A stretch of 64,000 nt of DNA, taken from Nocardia rhizosphaerihabitans. Its GTDB lineage: Bacteria > Actinomycetota > Actinomycetes > Mycobacteriales > Mycobacteriaceae. The notes beneath the pieces were generated by a model, which saw nothing but the letters and a program-made list of their open reading frames with translations, did no database searches and was not told the origin of the DNA. The stretch spans positions 248,001 to 312,000 of the forward strand of contig NZ_BMNE01000001.1 of NCBI RefSeq assembly GCF_014646295.1, given 5' to 3'. Of the stretch, positions 47,551 through 57,496 are shown piece by piece. Position numbers and translations under genes: made by a program. Position 1 is the stretch's first letter; the number at the start of each line of letters is the position of its first letter.

Positions 47551-48531
47551 GTGACCGTTGACCAGACCTCCCGCGGACCCCTGCTGATCCTCGACGGCGC
47601 CAGCCTCTGGTTCCGCGCCTACTACGCGATCCCCGACAAGCTCAGGGGCGCCGACGGACGCTCGGTGAACGCGCTGCGCGGTTTCACCGACATGGTGGCC
47701 TCGCTGATCACCAAGCACCGGCCGAGCAGGCTCGTCGTCGGGCTCGACCTGGACTGGCGGCCACCGTTCCGGGTGGCGCTGGTGCCGTCCTACAAGGCGC
47801 ACCGGCTCGACACCAGCAGCGGCGCGGCGCCCGGCGCCGAGGAGGTGCCCGACACGCTCACCCCACAGGTGGAGATGATCCTGGAGGTGCTCGCCGCGGC
47901 GGGCATCTGCACCGGCGGCGCGGAGGGGCTCGAGGCCGACGATGTGCTCGGCACACTCGCCAGCCGGGAACGCACGGACCCGGTGGTGGTCGTCAGCGGT
48001 GACCGTGACCTGCTGCAGCTGGTCCGCGACGAACCGGCCCCGCCGGTGCGGGTCCTCTACGCGGGCCGCGGGCTGGCCAAGGCCGAGCTGTTCGGCCCCG
48101 CCGAGGTGTCCGCGAAATACGGTGTGCCCGAACAGAACGCGGGCCCGGCCTACGCCGATATGGCCACCCTGCGCGGTGACGCCTCCGACGGCCTGCCCGG
48201 TGTCGCGGGCATCGGTGACAAGTCGGCCGCCCAGCTGATCTCGAAGTTCGGCTCGCTGGACGCGCTGCTGGCGGCCGTGGACGACCCCGGCTCCGACCTG
48301 GCCAAGGGCGCGCGGGCGAAACTGGTTGCGGCACAGGACTATCTGAAGGTCGCCGCGCCGGTGGTCCAGGTCGTGCGCGATGCCGAGGTGATCCTGTCCG
48401 GCCCCGACACCCTGCCCGCGACGCCGGCCGACCCGGACCGGCTGCTGGAGCTGGCGACCACCTACAACGCCGAGAGCCCGATCACCCGCCTGGTCACCGC
48501 GCTGACGGCGGTGCACCGCGTCGTCGAGTGA
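47551..48531 (+). CDS. 5'-3' exonuclease (PolI N-domain type, Rv2090-like)
   Basis: 326 residues, GTG start. Flap/PolA-exonuclease core: [66 protein letters not shown] and H3[22 protein letters not shown]. The acidic metal ligands are kept. It lacks a polymerase domain, so it is a stand-alone exonuclease that may aid lagging-strand or repair processing. Confidence 0.9.
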   Translation: MTVDQTSRGPLLILDGASLWFRAYYAIPDKLRGADGRSVNALRGFTDMVASLITKHRPSRLVVGLDLDWRPPFRVALVPSYKAHRLDTSSGAAPGAEEVPDTLTPQVEMILEVLAAAGICTGGAEGLEADDVLGTLASRERTDPVVVVSGDRDLLQLVRDEPAPPVRVLYAGRGLAKAELFGPAEVSAKYGVPEQNAGPAYADMATLRGDASDGLPGVAGIGDKSAAQLISKFGSLDALLAAVDDPGSDLAKGARAKLVAAQDYLKVAAPVVQVVRDAEVILSGPDTLPATPADPDRLLELATTYNAESPITRLVTALTAVHRVVE

Positions 48532-48544
48532 CCCGGAGACGACG

Positions 48545-48576
48545 CCGGGCCGCCCGCGTGCTCGCGGACGGCCCGG
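48545..48576. terminator. Hairpin between convergent exonuclease and DUF4333 genes
   Basis: 14-bp arms beginning CCGGGCCG, one internal mismatch, loop TGCT, inside the 63-bp convergent gap. Confidence 0.8.
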
Positions 48577-48594
48577 AACCCGGGGTGCGCCAGC

Positions 48595-49356
48595 CTAGTT
48601 CGGGCGGCCGACCTCGTAGGTGCCGTCGTCCTTGGTGATCTTGACGGTGACCTTCTTCGCCTCACCGCTGACCTTCAGGTCGCACGTGAAGGTCGCGTCG
48701 ACCTTCACTTCCTGACCGGAAGGGCACGACACATCGGTCACGTCGGCGATGCCGTAGGAGTCCTTCAGCACGCGCGAGACGCCGTCCTGCACCGCGGCAT
48801 TGTCGAGTTCGTCGGAGGAGAACACGAACAGGAGCAGGGCGACAACGGCGGCGAGCACCAGCACGCCTGCCGCGACGAGGCCGATCACCAGGCCCTTGCC
48901 CTTGCCACCGGAGGACGGCTGCAACGGGGGCTGCTGGCCCCACTGCTGCTGCGGCTGCTGGCCCCACTGCTGCGCGGGCGGCTGCTGGCCCCACTGCTGT
49001 CCGGCGTTGCCCGCCTGGGCATTCCAGTCCTGCGGCGGCGGCTGGGTCTGGCCCCACTGCTGCTGTGGGCCGGTCGGCTGCTGCGGCACGCCACCCTGCT
49101 GCGGCTGCTGCCCCCACTGCGGCTGCTGGCCGGGTTGCTGCGGCTGCTGTCCCCACTGCTGCTGCGGCTGCTGCTGTGCGTTCGGGTCACCCCAGTGCTG
49201 GGTGGGCTGGGCCTGCTGCGGCTGCTGCGGTGGCTGTGCCGCTCCACCCCAGTGCTGGGTAGGACCGGCGCCACCGGCCCCTTGCTGACCTCCCCAGTGC
49301 TGGGTGGGATCGTTGCTTCCCTCCCCTGGGCCGTTCGGTCCGTACGGGCCGCTCAT
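48595..49356 (-). CDS. Gln/Trp/Gly/Pro-repeat membrane protein with DUF4333-like domain (Rv2091c-like)
   Basis: 253 residues from ATG 49356 (GGAGG 8 nt upstream; 49386 is an alternative). About 150 N-terminal residues are low-complexity: three PTQHWG repeats then several (Q)QWGQQP repeats. One TM helix follows (GLVIGLVAAGVLVLAAVVAL, then LLFVF). The outer domain (DNAAVQDGVSRVLKDSYGIA, VSCPSGQEVKVDATFTCDLK) has the two cysteines and fold of DUF4333 lipoprotein-like domains. The N-terminal repeats would be cytoplasmic. Function unknown; conserved next to HelY/Tat genes. Confidence 0.82.
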   Translation of the reverse strand: MSGPYGPNGPGEGSNDPTQHWGGQQGAGGAGPTQHWGGAAQPPQQPQQAQPTQHWGDPNAQQQPQQQWGQQPQQPGQQPQWGQQPQQGGVPQQPTGPQQQWGQTQPPPQDWNAQAGNAGQQWGQQPPAQQWGQQPQQQWGQQPPLQPSSGGKGKGLVIGLVAAGVLVLAAVVALLLFVFSSDELDNAAVQDGVSRVLKDSYGIADVTDVSCPSGQEVKVDATFTCDLKVSGEAKKVTVKITKDDGTYEVGRPN

Positions 49357-49475
49357 CCACTCGCCTCCACTCGCATCGTTGTACATACGGTAGCCCCCCG
49401 CGCCAGGCCAGCCGCTTTCGCACGACTCCGCCATCACGGTCGGTACGCCAGGAAATCAAATCACAGACGAATCGA

Positions 49476-52172
49476 CTACGCGGCGTCCACCGCGACGACA
49501 CCCCGCCGGACGGCGCGCACGGCCTTGGCCGCGGTGGCCGCGATCTCGGGATCGTCGGCGGTGTTGTGGATCTGGTCGAGCAAGTCGATGACCTGCCTGC
49601 ACCAGCGCACGAAATCACCGGCCGACAGCGGCGTGCCCTGATCACCGCTGGCCAGCAACGCCTCGGCCAATGCGTCGCCACGGGCCCACTTGTAGACCCC
49701 GGTGACGAAGCCGAGGTCGGGTTCGCGGGTCGGCGGCAGCTTGTGCCGTGCCTCGTCGGCACGCAGCTGCGTCCACACCTCGATGGTGGCCCCGACGGCC
49801 CTGCGGATCGGTTCGGTGGGGCCGGACGCGGTCAGGAAGCCGCCTTCCTGGCGCGACTCGTAGACCAGCGTGGACACCACCGCGGCGAGCTCCGCCGGGC
49901 CGAGTCCGCGCCACAGCCCCTGCCGCAGCACCTCGGCGACGACCAGGTCGCTCTCGGCGTAGATCCGGGCCAGGCGCCTGCCGTCGGCGGTCACTTCACC
50001 ATGCTCGACGAACCCGCGTTCCTCGAGCAGCCCGACGATCCGGTCGAAGGTGCGCGCCAGCGAATTCGTCGTCGCGGCAACCTTCTGGCGCATCGTCTCG
50101 GTCTCGCGCGCGAGCCGGGCGTAGCGCTCGCCGGTGCGGCTGAGCTGTTCCCGATCGGGCCGGGTGTGCGCCGGGTGCGAGCGCAGGCTGCGGCGCAGGG
50201 TCGACAGTTCGCGGTCCTCGCCGGCGCGGGTGTGGTCGTTGCGCCTGCGCCTGCCCGGCGCGGAGATGCCGGTGCTGCGCAGCGCCGAGGCGAGGTCGCG
50301 GCGGATGCGGGCGGTCCGGTGGTCGACGCGCCGCGGCAACCGCATGTGGCCCAGCGCCTCGGCGGGAACGGGGAAGTCCGCGGCCGAGACCCGGCCCGCC
50401 CAGTGGTCTTCGGTGAGCACCAGCGGACGCGGGTCACCGGGGGTCTGATCGGGTTCCAGGATCACCGCGAGGCCGGCGCGCCTGCCCGACGGGATCGCGA
50501 CCACGTCACCGCGGCGCAGTTCGATCAGCGCCTTCACCGCGGCGCCGCGCCGGTCGGCCCTGCCCTGCTGCTGGATCTCGCGCTCGCGCTGTTTGATCCG
50601 CTCGCGCAACGACAGGTATTCCATGAATCCGCCGTCGACGCCGCCGAGCTGACTCTCCAGCTTGCGCATCGCGCCCTGATTGCGTTCGATGCCACGCACC
50701 AGCCCGACCACCGAGCGGTCGGCCTGGAACTGGGCGAAGGACCTCTCCAGCAGTGCTCGCGCCTCCTGCGCGCCCATCCGGTCGATCAGGTTGATCGACA
50801 TGTTGTAGCCGGGCCGGAACGAACTGCGCAGCGGGTAGGTGCGGGTGGAGGCCAGGCCGGCGACCGCGCTGGTGTCGACCTCGGGCTGCCACAGCACCAC
50901 CGCGTGACCCTCGATGTCGATGCCGCGCCTGCCCGCGCGCCCGGTGAGCTGCGTGTACTCGCCCGGGGTCAGCTCGGCGTGGGATTCACCGTTGAACTTC
51001 ACCAGGCGCTCGAGCACGACGGTCCGCGCCGGCATGTTGATGCCCAGCGCCAGGGTCTCGGTGGCGAACACCGCGCGCACCAGGCCCTTGACGAACAATT
51101 CCTCGACGGTGTGCCGGAATGCGGGCAGCATGCCCGCGTGGTGGGCGGCCAGACCGCGCTGCAGCGCCTCGCGCCACTCCCAGTAGCCGAGCACTTCCAG
51201 ATCGCCCTTGGGCAGGTCACCGGTGTGCTTCTCGATGATCTCGTCGATCTGTTCGGCCTCGCCCGGCCTGCTCAGGTCCAGCCGCGCCCGCAGGCACTGC
51301 GCGAGCGCCCCGTCGCAGCCCGCGCGGCTGAAGATGAACGTGATCGCGGGCAGCAGGCCTTCCTCGTCGAGACGGGCCAGCACCTCCGGACGCGGCAGCG
51401 GCCGGAAATTGCCGCGCGCGCCACGACCGCGCGGGCCGCCGTAGCCCTGCATCCGGTCGGCGGCTTCGCGCTGGCGGATGAACCGCACGAGGTCTTCGTC
51501 GACCAGTACCTTCTGGTCGCTGGATTTCGTGTCGAACAGGTCGAACATCCGCCGGCCGACCATCACGTGCTGCCACAGCGGCACCGGCCTGGTCTCGTCG
51601 ACCACCACCGCGGTGTCGCCGCGCACGGTCTCCATCCACGCGCCGAACTCCTCGGCGTTGGACACCGTCGCCGACAGGCTCACCAGCCGCACGTCCGGCG
51701 ACAGATGCAGGATGACTTCCTCCCACACCGCGCCGCGGAACCGGTCGGCCAGGTAGTGCACCTCGTCCATCACCACGTAGGACAGTCCGCGCAGCGAATC
51801 CGAGGACGCGTAGAGCATGTTGCGCAGCACCTCGGTGGTCATCACGACCACCGGTGCGTCGGGGTTGATCGACTGGTCGCCGGTGAGCAGGCCGACCCTG
51901 TCGCGGCCGTAGCGTGCGGTCAGGTCGGCGAACTTCTGGTTCGACAGCGCCTTGATCGGCGTGGTGTAGAAGCATTTGCCGCCCGAGGCCAGCGCCATGT
52001 GGACCGCGAATTCACCGACGATCGTCTTGCCCGCGCCGGTCGGGGCGCAGACGAGCACGCTGTGCCCGTCTTCCAGCGCCGCGCAGGCGGTCCGCTGGAA
52101 CGGGTCCAGTTCGAAAGAGATTTCGCTGGCGAACTGCGCCAACTCGTTGGCCCGCGCGGGAGAATCGGTCAC
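49476..52172 (-). CDS. helY: DEVH-box helicase HelY
   Basis: 898 residues, GTG start. Ski2/Mtr4-like superfamily-2 helicase: CAPTGAGKTIVGEFAVHMAL (motif I), TTPIKALSNQKFADL (Ia), VVMDEVHYLADRFRG (motif II DEVH), LSATVSNAEEFGAWM (III), GTPARG-type QLTGRAGRRGIDIEGHAVV (VI). The arch/ratchet C-terminal region continues to the end. It matches M. tuberculosis HelY (Rv2092c) in position and architecture; likely an RNA helicase. It starts 3 bp after the tatC stop, so tatC-helY are co-transcribed. Confidence 0.93.
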   Translation of the reverse strand: MTDSPARANELAQFASEISFELDPFQRTACAALEDGHSVLVCAPTGAGKTIVGEFAVHMALASGGKCFYTTPIKALSNQKFADLTARYGRDRVGLLTGDQSINPDAPVVVMTTEVLRNMLYASSDSLRGLSYVVMDEVHYLADRFRGAVWEEVILHLSPDVRLVSLSATVSNAEEFGAWMETVRGDTAVVVDETRPVPLWQHVMVGRRMFDLFDTKSSDQKVLVDEDLVRFIRQREAADRMQGYGGPRGRGARGNFRPLPRPEVLARLDEEGLLPAITFIFSRAGCDGALAQCLRARLDLSRPGEAEQIDEIIEKHTGDLPKGDLEVLGYWEWREALQRGLAAHHAGMLPAFRHTVEELFVKGLVRAVFATETLALGINMPARTVVLERLVKFNGESHAELTPGEYTQLTGRAGRRGIDIEGHAVVLWQPEVDTSAVAGLASTRTYPLRSSFRPGYNMSINLIDRMGAQEARALLERSFAQFQADRSVVGLVRGIERNQGAMRKLESQLGGVDGGFMEYLSLRERIKQREREIQQQGRADRRGAAVKALIELRRGDVVAIPSGRRAGLAVILEPDQTPGDPRPLVLTEDHWAGRVSAADFPVPAEALGHMRLPRRVDHRTARIRRDLASALRSTGISAPGRRRRNDHTRAGEDRELSTLRRSLRSHPAHTRPDREQLSRTGERYARLARETETMRQKVAATTNSLARTFDRIVGLLEERGFVEHGEVTADGRRLARIYAESDLVVAEVLRQGLWRGLGPAELAAVVSTLVYESRQEGGFLTASGPTEPIRRAVGATIEVWTQLRADEARHKLPPTREPDLGFVTGVYKWARGDALAEALLASGDQGTPLSAGDFVRWCRQVIDLLDQIHNTADDPEIAATAAKAVRAVRRGVVAVDAA

Positions 52173-52175
52173 CCG

Positions 52176-53129
52176 TCAGAGCGTATCGGAGTAGTCCGAC
52201 ACCGGACGGGTGGTTTTCTCCGGGTCGGCGACCGGGTCGGCGGGCCGAACGGGTTCCGGGGTGTCCAGCGGCGAGGCTTCCTCGTCCGAGAGCGCGCCCC
52301 AGCCCTCGTTCGCCGCGCGGCGGGCGCGGCGGGCGTCGTTGAAGCGGGCGAACTGCACCGCCAGCTCGAACAGGACCGTCAGCGCGATGGCCAGCGCCAG
52401 CATCGAGAACGGGTCCTGCGGTGTCACGATCGCGGCGAAGACGAACAGGCCGAAGATGATGCCGCGCCGCCACGCCTTGAGCTTGACGTAGGGCAGCACG
52501 CCGACCAGGTTCAGCCCGATGATCACCAGTGGCGTCTCGAAGCTGACGCCGAAGATGATCAGCAGCTGGATGATGAAGCCGAAGTACTGGGTACCGCTGA
52601 GCGCGGTGATCTGGACGTTGTCACCGATGGTCAACAGGAACGACAACGCATGCGAGACGACGAGGTAGGCCAGCACGGCGCCCGTCACGAACAGCACCGT
52701 GCCCGAGACCACGAATCCGACCGCGTACTTGCGTTCCTTCGCGTACAGGCCGGGGGTGATGAACGCCCACAGCTGGTACAGCCAGAACGGCGCCGCCATG
52801 ACAACGCCCGCGGTGAAGCCGACCTTCAAGCGCAACATGAACTGCTCGAACGGCGCGGTCGCCAGCAGGCGGCAGGCGCCGTCGGGGCTCAGGCTCGCGC
52901 GCGCCGATTCCGGTAGCGAACAGTAGGGCCCGCGCAGGATCTCGCCCAGGCTCTCGATGCCGAAGAGGGAATGCGCGTACCAGAAGAAGCCGATCAGCGT
53001 GGTGACCGCGATCGCGGCCAGCGCCAGCAACAGCCGGGTGCGCAGTTCCTGCAGGTGCTCGACCAACGACATGGTGCCGTCGGGATTCGTCCTGCGCTTG
53101 CTGCGCCGTGGATCGAACGGAATGCGCAT
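52176..53129 (-). CDS. tatC: Twin-arginine translocase subunit TatC
   Basis: 317 residues, six TM helices. [20 protein letters not shown] is the conserved cytoplasmic N-terminus that binds the RR signal peptide. [40 protein letters not shown] and [20 protein letters not shown] follow (conserved Glu in TM4), with a long hydrophilic tail rich in Pro/Asp. With TatA it forms the translocon for folded proteins. The 98-bp gap to tatA shows nothing further. Confidence 0.95.
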   Translation of the reverse strand: MRIPFDPRRSKRRTNPDGTMSLVEHLQELRTRLLLALAAIAVTTLIGFFWYAHSLFGIESLGEILRGPYCSLPESARASLSPDGACRLLATAPFEQFMLRLKVGFTAGVVMAAPFWLYQLWAFITPGLYAKERKYAVGFVVSGTVLFVTGAVLAYLVVSHALSFLLTIGDNVQITALSGTQYFGFIIQLLIIFGVSFETPLVIIGLNLVGVLPYVKLKAWRRGIIFGLFVFAAIVTPQDPFSMLALAIALTVLFELAVQFARFNDARRARRAANEGWGALSDEEASPLDTPEPVRPADPVADPEKTTRPVSDYSDTL

Positions 53130-53227
53130 GGTGGGTGGTGGCCTCTAACCCTCGACTTCGGCGGATGCTCGGCGAAACAGCACTCAACCCCGGAGCAGTC
53201 GACGCCACCCCGGGGAGAATACCGAGG

Positions 53228-53491
53228 TCAGAGCGACTTGTGGCTCTGCTGCGGATCCGCGATCGGTGCCTGCGTCTGCGGTGCGGACGCGGGCAGCTGC
53301 TGCGGCGGCGCGGGAGTGGCGGCCGGATTCGCCGGCGTGGCCGACTCCGACTGCATCTGCCCGACCTCGCTCTTGAAGATCCGCAGCGACCGGCCGAGAC
53401 CGCGCGCCGCGTCCGGCAGCCGCTTCGCGCCGAAGAGCAGGACGAACAGCAACGCGATGATCAGCAGGTGCGTCCAGCTGAACGTGCCCAT
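53228..53491 (-). CDS. tatA: Twin-arginine translocase subunit TatA
   Basis: 87 residues: one TM helix ([20 protein letters not shown]) then the amphipathic helix [20 protein letters not shown] and a Pro/Gln-rich tail. The FGAKRLP hinge is the TatA hallmark. The ATG at 53491 is preceded by GGAGGTATC. It forms the protein-conducting oligomer with TatC downstream. Confidence 0.94.
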   Translation of the reverse strand: MGTFSWTHLLIIALLFVLLFGAKRLPDAARGLGRSLRIFKSEVGQMQSESATPANPAATPAPPQQLPASAPQTQAPIADPQQSHKSL

Positions 53492-53583
53492 TATCAGATA
53501 CCTCCAAAGACTGTGGTGATTACCGATGCTACCTGCACCGTGACGGTGGTGACCGGTCACCCGCAGCGGTGTTCGCCACTCGT

Positions 53584-54612
53584 TCAACCCTCGACGGCGG
53601 CCGCCGCCCCGGTCAGCTCCGCGAACAACCGGCTTCCGCTGAAGCGTCGGGTGTCCCCGGATTCGGCGTTCCTGATCAGCTCGGTGAGCCTGCGGTTGAC
53701 CGGCGTCGGGCGCCCGACCATCTCACCGAGCCGCACGATTTCACCGCACAACCACGCGATTTCCGTGCGCCTGCCCAGGGCGAGGTCGTCGGCCATGGAC
53801 GAGCGGGCGAGCGGGTCGATGGCCAGTACCCGGCCGAACACCCGGCGGAAGATCGAGTCGGGCACGCGCAGCAGATGCACCATCAGCTCGGGCGGTACCG
53901 GCGTCAGCTGAGCGGGCCGAATTCGCGCAGTGTTCATCACTGCGAGTGCCTCGGCCTGGGTGAGTGCGAGGCAGCGCCGGTAGTCGCGCTCGGCGAGTTC
54001 TTCGCGCAGCGGACGTCCCGAGAGCGCGTTGATCGGGTTGTTCAGGTTGAGCAGCAGCTTGGCCCACTGCACCGGCCGCAGGTCGCGATGGCGGCGCAAC
54101 GGCAGGCCGGCGGCCCGGAAGCGCTCGGCGAACCGGTCGACGACCGGGTCGTCCTGGATCGCCACGACGCCGTCGCTGGCCCGGTGGAAACGGCCGTGGC
54201 CGCTGTGCACGACGTTGAACATCACCATGCCCGCCAGCACGATGCTGGTGGGCAGGATCTCCCGGATCAGGGTGTCGTTGCCGATGCCGTTCTGCAGGCT
54301 CACCACCGGGGTGCCGGGGCGCAGCCTGCCCGCGACGGTCCTGGTGACGGCCGCGGTGGCGGCGGATTTGACCGTGACCAGGACGAGGTCGGCCAGTTCC
54401 GGTTCGTCCGGTTCCAGGGCGAGCCCGAAACGGTCGGGCGGGACATCGGTGACGCCGCCGTCGAGGTCGGTCAGCTGCAGACCGTGCTCGGCGATGTCGT
54501 CGAGGACGCGCTGACGGCCGACGAAGATCACTTCCATGCCCGCCGCGGCCAGATGACCGCCGATGAAGACCCCGATGCTGCCCGCGCCGAGGACCAGTAC
54601 TCGCTGGTTCAC
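53584..54612 (-). CDS. Ketopantoate reductase-family protein (ApbA/PanE-like)
   Basis: 342 residues, GTG start overlapping the pafC stop. Rossmann loop [47 protein letters not shown] (conserved Asn-Gly), and catalytic Lys in [20 protein letters not shown]. The N..N substrate region is conserved. It may reduce 2-dehydropantoate for CoA synthesis, but paralogues with other substrates are frequent. It is an extra gene between pafC and tatA compared with M. tuberculosis. Confidence 0.83.
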   Translation of the reverse strand: MNQRVLVLGAGSIGVFIGGHLAAAGMEVIFVGRQRVLDDIAEHGLQLTDLDGGVTDVPPDRFGLALEPDEPELADLVLVTVKSAATAAVTRTVAGRLRPGTPVVSLQNGIGNDTLIREILPTSIVLAGMVMFNVVHSGHGRFHRASDGVVAIQDDPVVDRFAERFRAAGLPLRRHRDLRPVQWAKLLLNLNNPINALSGRPLREELAERDYRRCLALTQAEALAVMNTARIRPAQLTPVPPELMVHLLRVPDSIFRRVFGRVLAIDPLARSSMADDLALGRRTEIAWLCGEIVRLGEMVGRPTPVNRRLTELIRNAESGDTRRFSGSRLFAELTGAAAAVEG

Positions 54613-55592
54613 GCGGGTTCGGTCTCCCCCGGCAGTCCGGCGGCCGCGTACGCGGCCAGCGCCGCCTCGGCCCGGTCACGCACCGCCGTCACCAGCTCCG
54701 GTGGTCCCAGCACGCTCACGCCCGTGCCGAAACCGAGCAGCAGTCGCGCCATCCAGTCCGCGGTCGCGAACCGCATGCCCGCCTCGATGCTGCCGTCGGG
54801 CCTGGACTGGATGCGGTGCATCGGGTATTGGTCGAGCACCCAGGCGTAGTCGGCGCGGATCCGCAGCCGGGCCAGCGGCACGTCGGGATCGTCCTGGAAC
54901 AGGTCGAGGGCGGCCGCGTCGGCGGCGGCGTGACTGGGCGGGCGGGCGGGTTCGTCGAGTTCGGTGGCGTCCTCGATCCGGTCGAACCGGAACAGCCGCA
55001 CACCCTCGGCCTGCCTGCACCAGGCCTGCAGGTAGCTGTTGTTGTCGACCAGCACCACCCGGATGGGGTCGACGATCCGTTCCGAGACCTCGTCGCGGCT
55101 GGCCGAGTAGTAGACCAGGCGCACGGCGCGGGTGTCGGCGAGCGCGGCGCGCACGGTGGCGACGACCGGCTGCTCGACGGGCACGTCGACCGGCTTACCG
55201 GTGACGACGGCATCGCTGCTGGCGATGGCCGATTCGATCTTGGCGATCGCGGCGTGCGCGGCGGTCGGGTCGACCATGCCCGGCATCTCCACGATCGAGC
55301 GCAAGGCCACCAGCAGCGCGGTCGCCTCGGTCGAGGTCAGTTGTAGTGGCCTTTCGATGCCCGCGGAGAAGGTGACCTCGATGCTCTCCTCGGAGAACGA
55401 CAGGTCGATCAGGTCACCGGGCCCGTAGCCGGGCAGCCCGCACATCCACAGCTGATTGAGGTCGCTCATCAGCTGCTTGGTGGTCACGCCCAGCTCGGCG
55501 GCGGCCTCGGCCGCGCTGATGCCCGGGTGCGCGAGCAGGTACGGCACCATGTTCAGCAGGCGCGAAAGGCGTAGGGACAGACGTGAACTCAC
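54609..55592 (-). CDS. pafC: PafC: WYL-domain transcriptional regulator
   Basis: 327 residues, GTG start overlapping the pafB stop. N-terminal winged helix (LSRLLNMVPYLLAHPGISAA, LGVTTKQLMSDLNQLWMCGL). WYL domain: RLVYYSASRDEVSERIVDPI, SYLQAWCRQAEGVRLFRFDR. C-terminal WCX-like domain (GMRFATADWMARLLLGFGTG). With PafB it forms the activator of the LexA-independent DNA-damage regulon, sensing single-stranded DNA through the WYL domains. Confidence 0.92.
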   Translation of the reverse strand: MSSRLSLRLSRLLNMVPYLLAHPGISAAEAAAELGVTTKQLMSDLNQLWMCGLPGYGPGDLIDLSFSEESIEVTFSAGIERPLQLTSTEATALLVALRSIVEMPGMVDPTAAHAAIAKIESAIASSDAVVTGKPVDVPVEQPVVATVRAALADTRAVRLVYYSASRDEVSERIVDPIRVVLVDNNSYLQAWCRQAEGVRLFRFDRIEDATELDEPARPPSHAAADAAALDLFQDDPDVPLARLRIRADYAWVLDQYPMHRIQSRPDGSIEAGMRFATADWMARLLLGFGTGVSVLGPPELVTAVRDRAEAALAAYAAAGLPGETEPA

Positions 55593-56584
55593 GACGCCAC
55601 CTCCGTGTGGTCGAGTACCGACCGTAGCCGGTTCATCACGTCGGCGCGCAGTTCCGGCGGATCCAGCACGAGCACATCGGGGCCGAGGCCGGTGATCAGC
55701 CGGGCCACCCAGTCGCGCGAGCGGACCGGCACTTCCACGACCGAACCGTCGCGGCCGCCGAGTTCCCTGGTGCCGACCTCGGTGCCGATGCGGCGCAGCT
55801 CGCGGCCGCGGCCCTTGGCGACCCACACGGTGGCCGATCCGGTGACGGGCGCGTCACCGGTGACCCGGTCGACGATGGCGCGCAGGTCGGCGTCCTCGGG
55901 TTTGCGGACCGCGTTGTGCGGACCGTACGGGGTGACCTCGCCGCCGATGCGGGAGAGCCGGAAGGTCCGCACGGCGTCACGCTCCCGGTCGTGCCCGACC
56001 AGGTACCAGCGCCCGTGCCGGGTGACCACACCCCACGGCTCGACGTCCCGGGTGACGAACGGGTCGGTGACCGCGCTGTGGTGCCCGAAGCGCACCGCCT
56101 GCCCGGCGTCGATCGCGGCGAGCAGCTCGCGCAGCACCGGTTCCGAGCCGCGGGTGCGGGCGGGGACCGCGGGCACCGACACCCCGACGTTCTCGGTTTC
56201 GACGGTGACGCCCGCCGCACGCAGCTTCAGCAGCGCGCCCTCGGCGGCGCTCGCGAGTTCCGGCGACGCCCACATCTGCACGGCGACGGCGACGGCGGCC
56301 GCTTCCTCGCTGGACAGGTCGATGTCGGGCAGTTCGTAGGCGTCCCGGTTGATCCGGTATCCCTCGAGTGTCGAGAACCGCCCCACCGGACCGACTTCCA
56401 GCGGAATGCCCAGATCGCGCAGTTCGTTCTTGTCGCGCTCGAACATCCGGCTGAACGCCTCGTCGGTCGCGGAGTCCTCGTAACCGGCCACGCTGGCGCG
56501 AATGCGCTCCGCGCTCAGGAACTGCCGGGTCGACAGCAGCGCGATGACCAGATTCATCAGCCGCTCGACCTTGGATATCGCCAC
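55589..56584 (-). CDS. pafB: PafB: WYL-domain transcriptional regulator
   Basis: 331 residues, GTG start. [20 protein letters not shown], then [20 protein letters not shown] is the winged helix. The WYL domain has [20 protein letters not shown] and [20 protein letters not shown]. The C-terminal domain ends [27 protein letters not shown] hexamer 11 nt before the GTG suggests a leaderless transcript. pafA, usually just upstream in M. tuberculosis, is not here. Confidence 0.92.
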   Translation of the reverse strand: MAISKVERLMNLVIALLSTRQFLSAERIRASVAGYEDSATDEAFSRMFERDKNELRDLGIPLEVGPVGRFSTLEGYRINRDAYELPDIDLSSEEAAAVAVAVQMWASPELASAAEGALLKLRAAGVTVETENVGVSVPAVPARTRGSEPVLRELLAAIDAGQAVRFGHHSAVTDPFVTRDVEPWGVVTRHGRWYLVGHDRERDAVRTFRLSRIGGEVTPYGPHNAVRKPEDADLRAIVDRVTGDAPVTGSATVWVAKGRGRELRRIGTEVGTRELGGRDGSVVEVPVRSRDWVARLITGLGPDVLVLDPPELRADVMNRLRSVLDHTEVAS

Positions 56585-56689
56585 GCGATAGAGGGTAATG
56601 GTCGCGCTGCGGTCACGGCGCGTCGGCGCACGGTTGCGGGCCCGGCGGGGCGGCATGATGATCCGGGTACCCGTAGCGAAAGGATCACT

Positions 56690-56998
56690 ATGCTTGTCGC
56701 GTTCTCCGTGGCGCCCAGTGGCGCGGCCAAGGCCGACGGCTCGGTCGGGGAAGCCGTGGCGGCGGCGGTGCGCGTGGTGCGGGCCTCGGGGCTGCCGAAC
56801 CGCACCGATGCGATGTTCACCACGATCGAGGGTGACTGGGACGAGGTGATGGCCGTGGTGAAGGCGGCCTGCGACGCGATTCTCGCGGTCGCGCCGCGGT
56901 GCAGCCTCGTGCTCAAAGCCGATCTGCGGCCGGGCGTCACCGACATGCTCACCGCGAAGGTGGAGACGGTCGAGCGGTACCTGGCCGACGACCACTAG
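56690..56998 (+). CDS. MTH1187/YkoF-type thiamine-binding protein
   Basis: 102 residues: [60 protein letters not shown]. Ferredoxin-like small protein of the thiamine/HMP-binding family (DUF77). Probably a cytosolic ligand-binding protein. Divergent from pafB; ATG follows GAAAGGA. Confidence 0.82.
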   Translation: MLVAFSVAPSGAAKADGSVGEAVAAAVRVVRASGLPNRTDAMFTTIEGDWDEVMAVVKAACDAILAVAPRCSLVLKADLRPGVTDMLTAKVETVERYLADDH

Positions 56999-57040
56999 CG
57001 ACCGGCGACACTATCGCGTCCGTGCCGCCGGTCGGCTAGC

Positions 57041-57496
57041 TCAGCTCAGGTAGCGGGCGATGGCGTCGGCCACGCAGGCGGGCCGTTCGGCGCCTTCGAG
57101 TTCGACGGTGACGCGACGGTGCACCTGCACGCCGCCGGGCACCTCGGTGACCTCGGTGAGCGCAACGCGGCCGCGGATCCGGCTGCCGACCGGCACCGGA
57201 GTCAGGAAGCGAACCCGGTCCAGGCCGTAGTTGATCGCGGCGCTCGCGGCGCTGACGGTCATCACCTGCTGGGTGATCGGCACGATCAGCGACAGGGTGA
57301 GGAAGCCGTGCGCGATGGTCGCGCCGTACGGGCCCGCGGCGGCGCGCACCGGGTCGACGTGGATCCACTGGTGATCACCGGTGGCCTCGGCGAACCGTTC
57401 GATCCGGTCCTGATCGATCGTGATCCAGTCGCCGGGGCCGAGTTCGGTCCCGGCGGCCGCGCGCAGGGCGTTGAAATCGGCGAAATCCGTGGTCAT
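57041..57496 (-). CDS. MaoC-family enoyl-CoA hydratase
   Basis: 151 residues, single hotdog. Hydratase-2 motif: RFAEATGDHQWIHVDPVRAA then GPYGATIAHGFLTLSL, with catalytic Asp and His present. It likely hydrates enoyl-CoA in the operon's beta-oxidation cycle (R-specific type). Its ATG overlaps the synthetase stop (ATGA-type) and it is the last gene of the operon starting at 63461. Confidence 0.9.
   Translation of the reverse strand: MTTDFADFNALRAAAGTELGPGDWITIDQDRIERFAEATGDHQWIHVDPVRAAAGPYGATIAHGFLTLSLIVPITQQVMTVSAASAAINYGLDRVRFLTPVPVGSRIRGRVALTEVTEVPGGVQVHRRVTVELEGAERPACVADAIARYLS

Noticed and set aside
48800-49288. Cys/Gly-rich plus-strand frame opposite the DUF4333 gene
   Set aside because: Its cysteines come from antisense reading of the Gln/Trp repeats; it has no ribosome binding site and no independent support.
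49566-52916. Long plus-strand open frame opposite helY and tatC
   Set aside because: Same shadow effect; helY and tatC have full family motifs on the other strand, and this frame has none.
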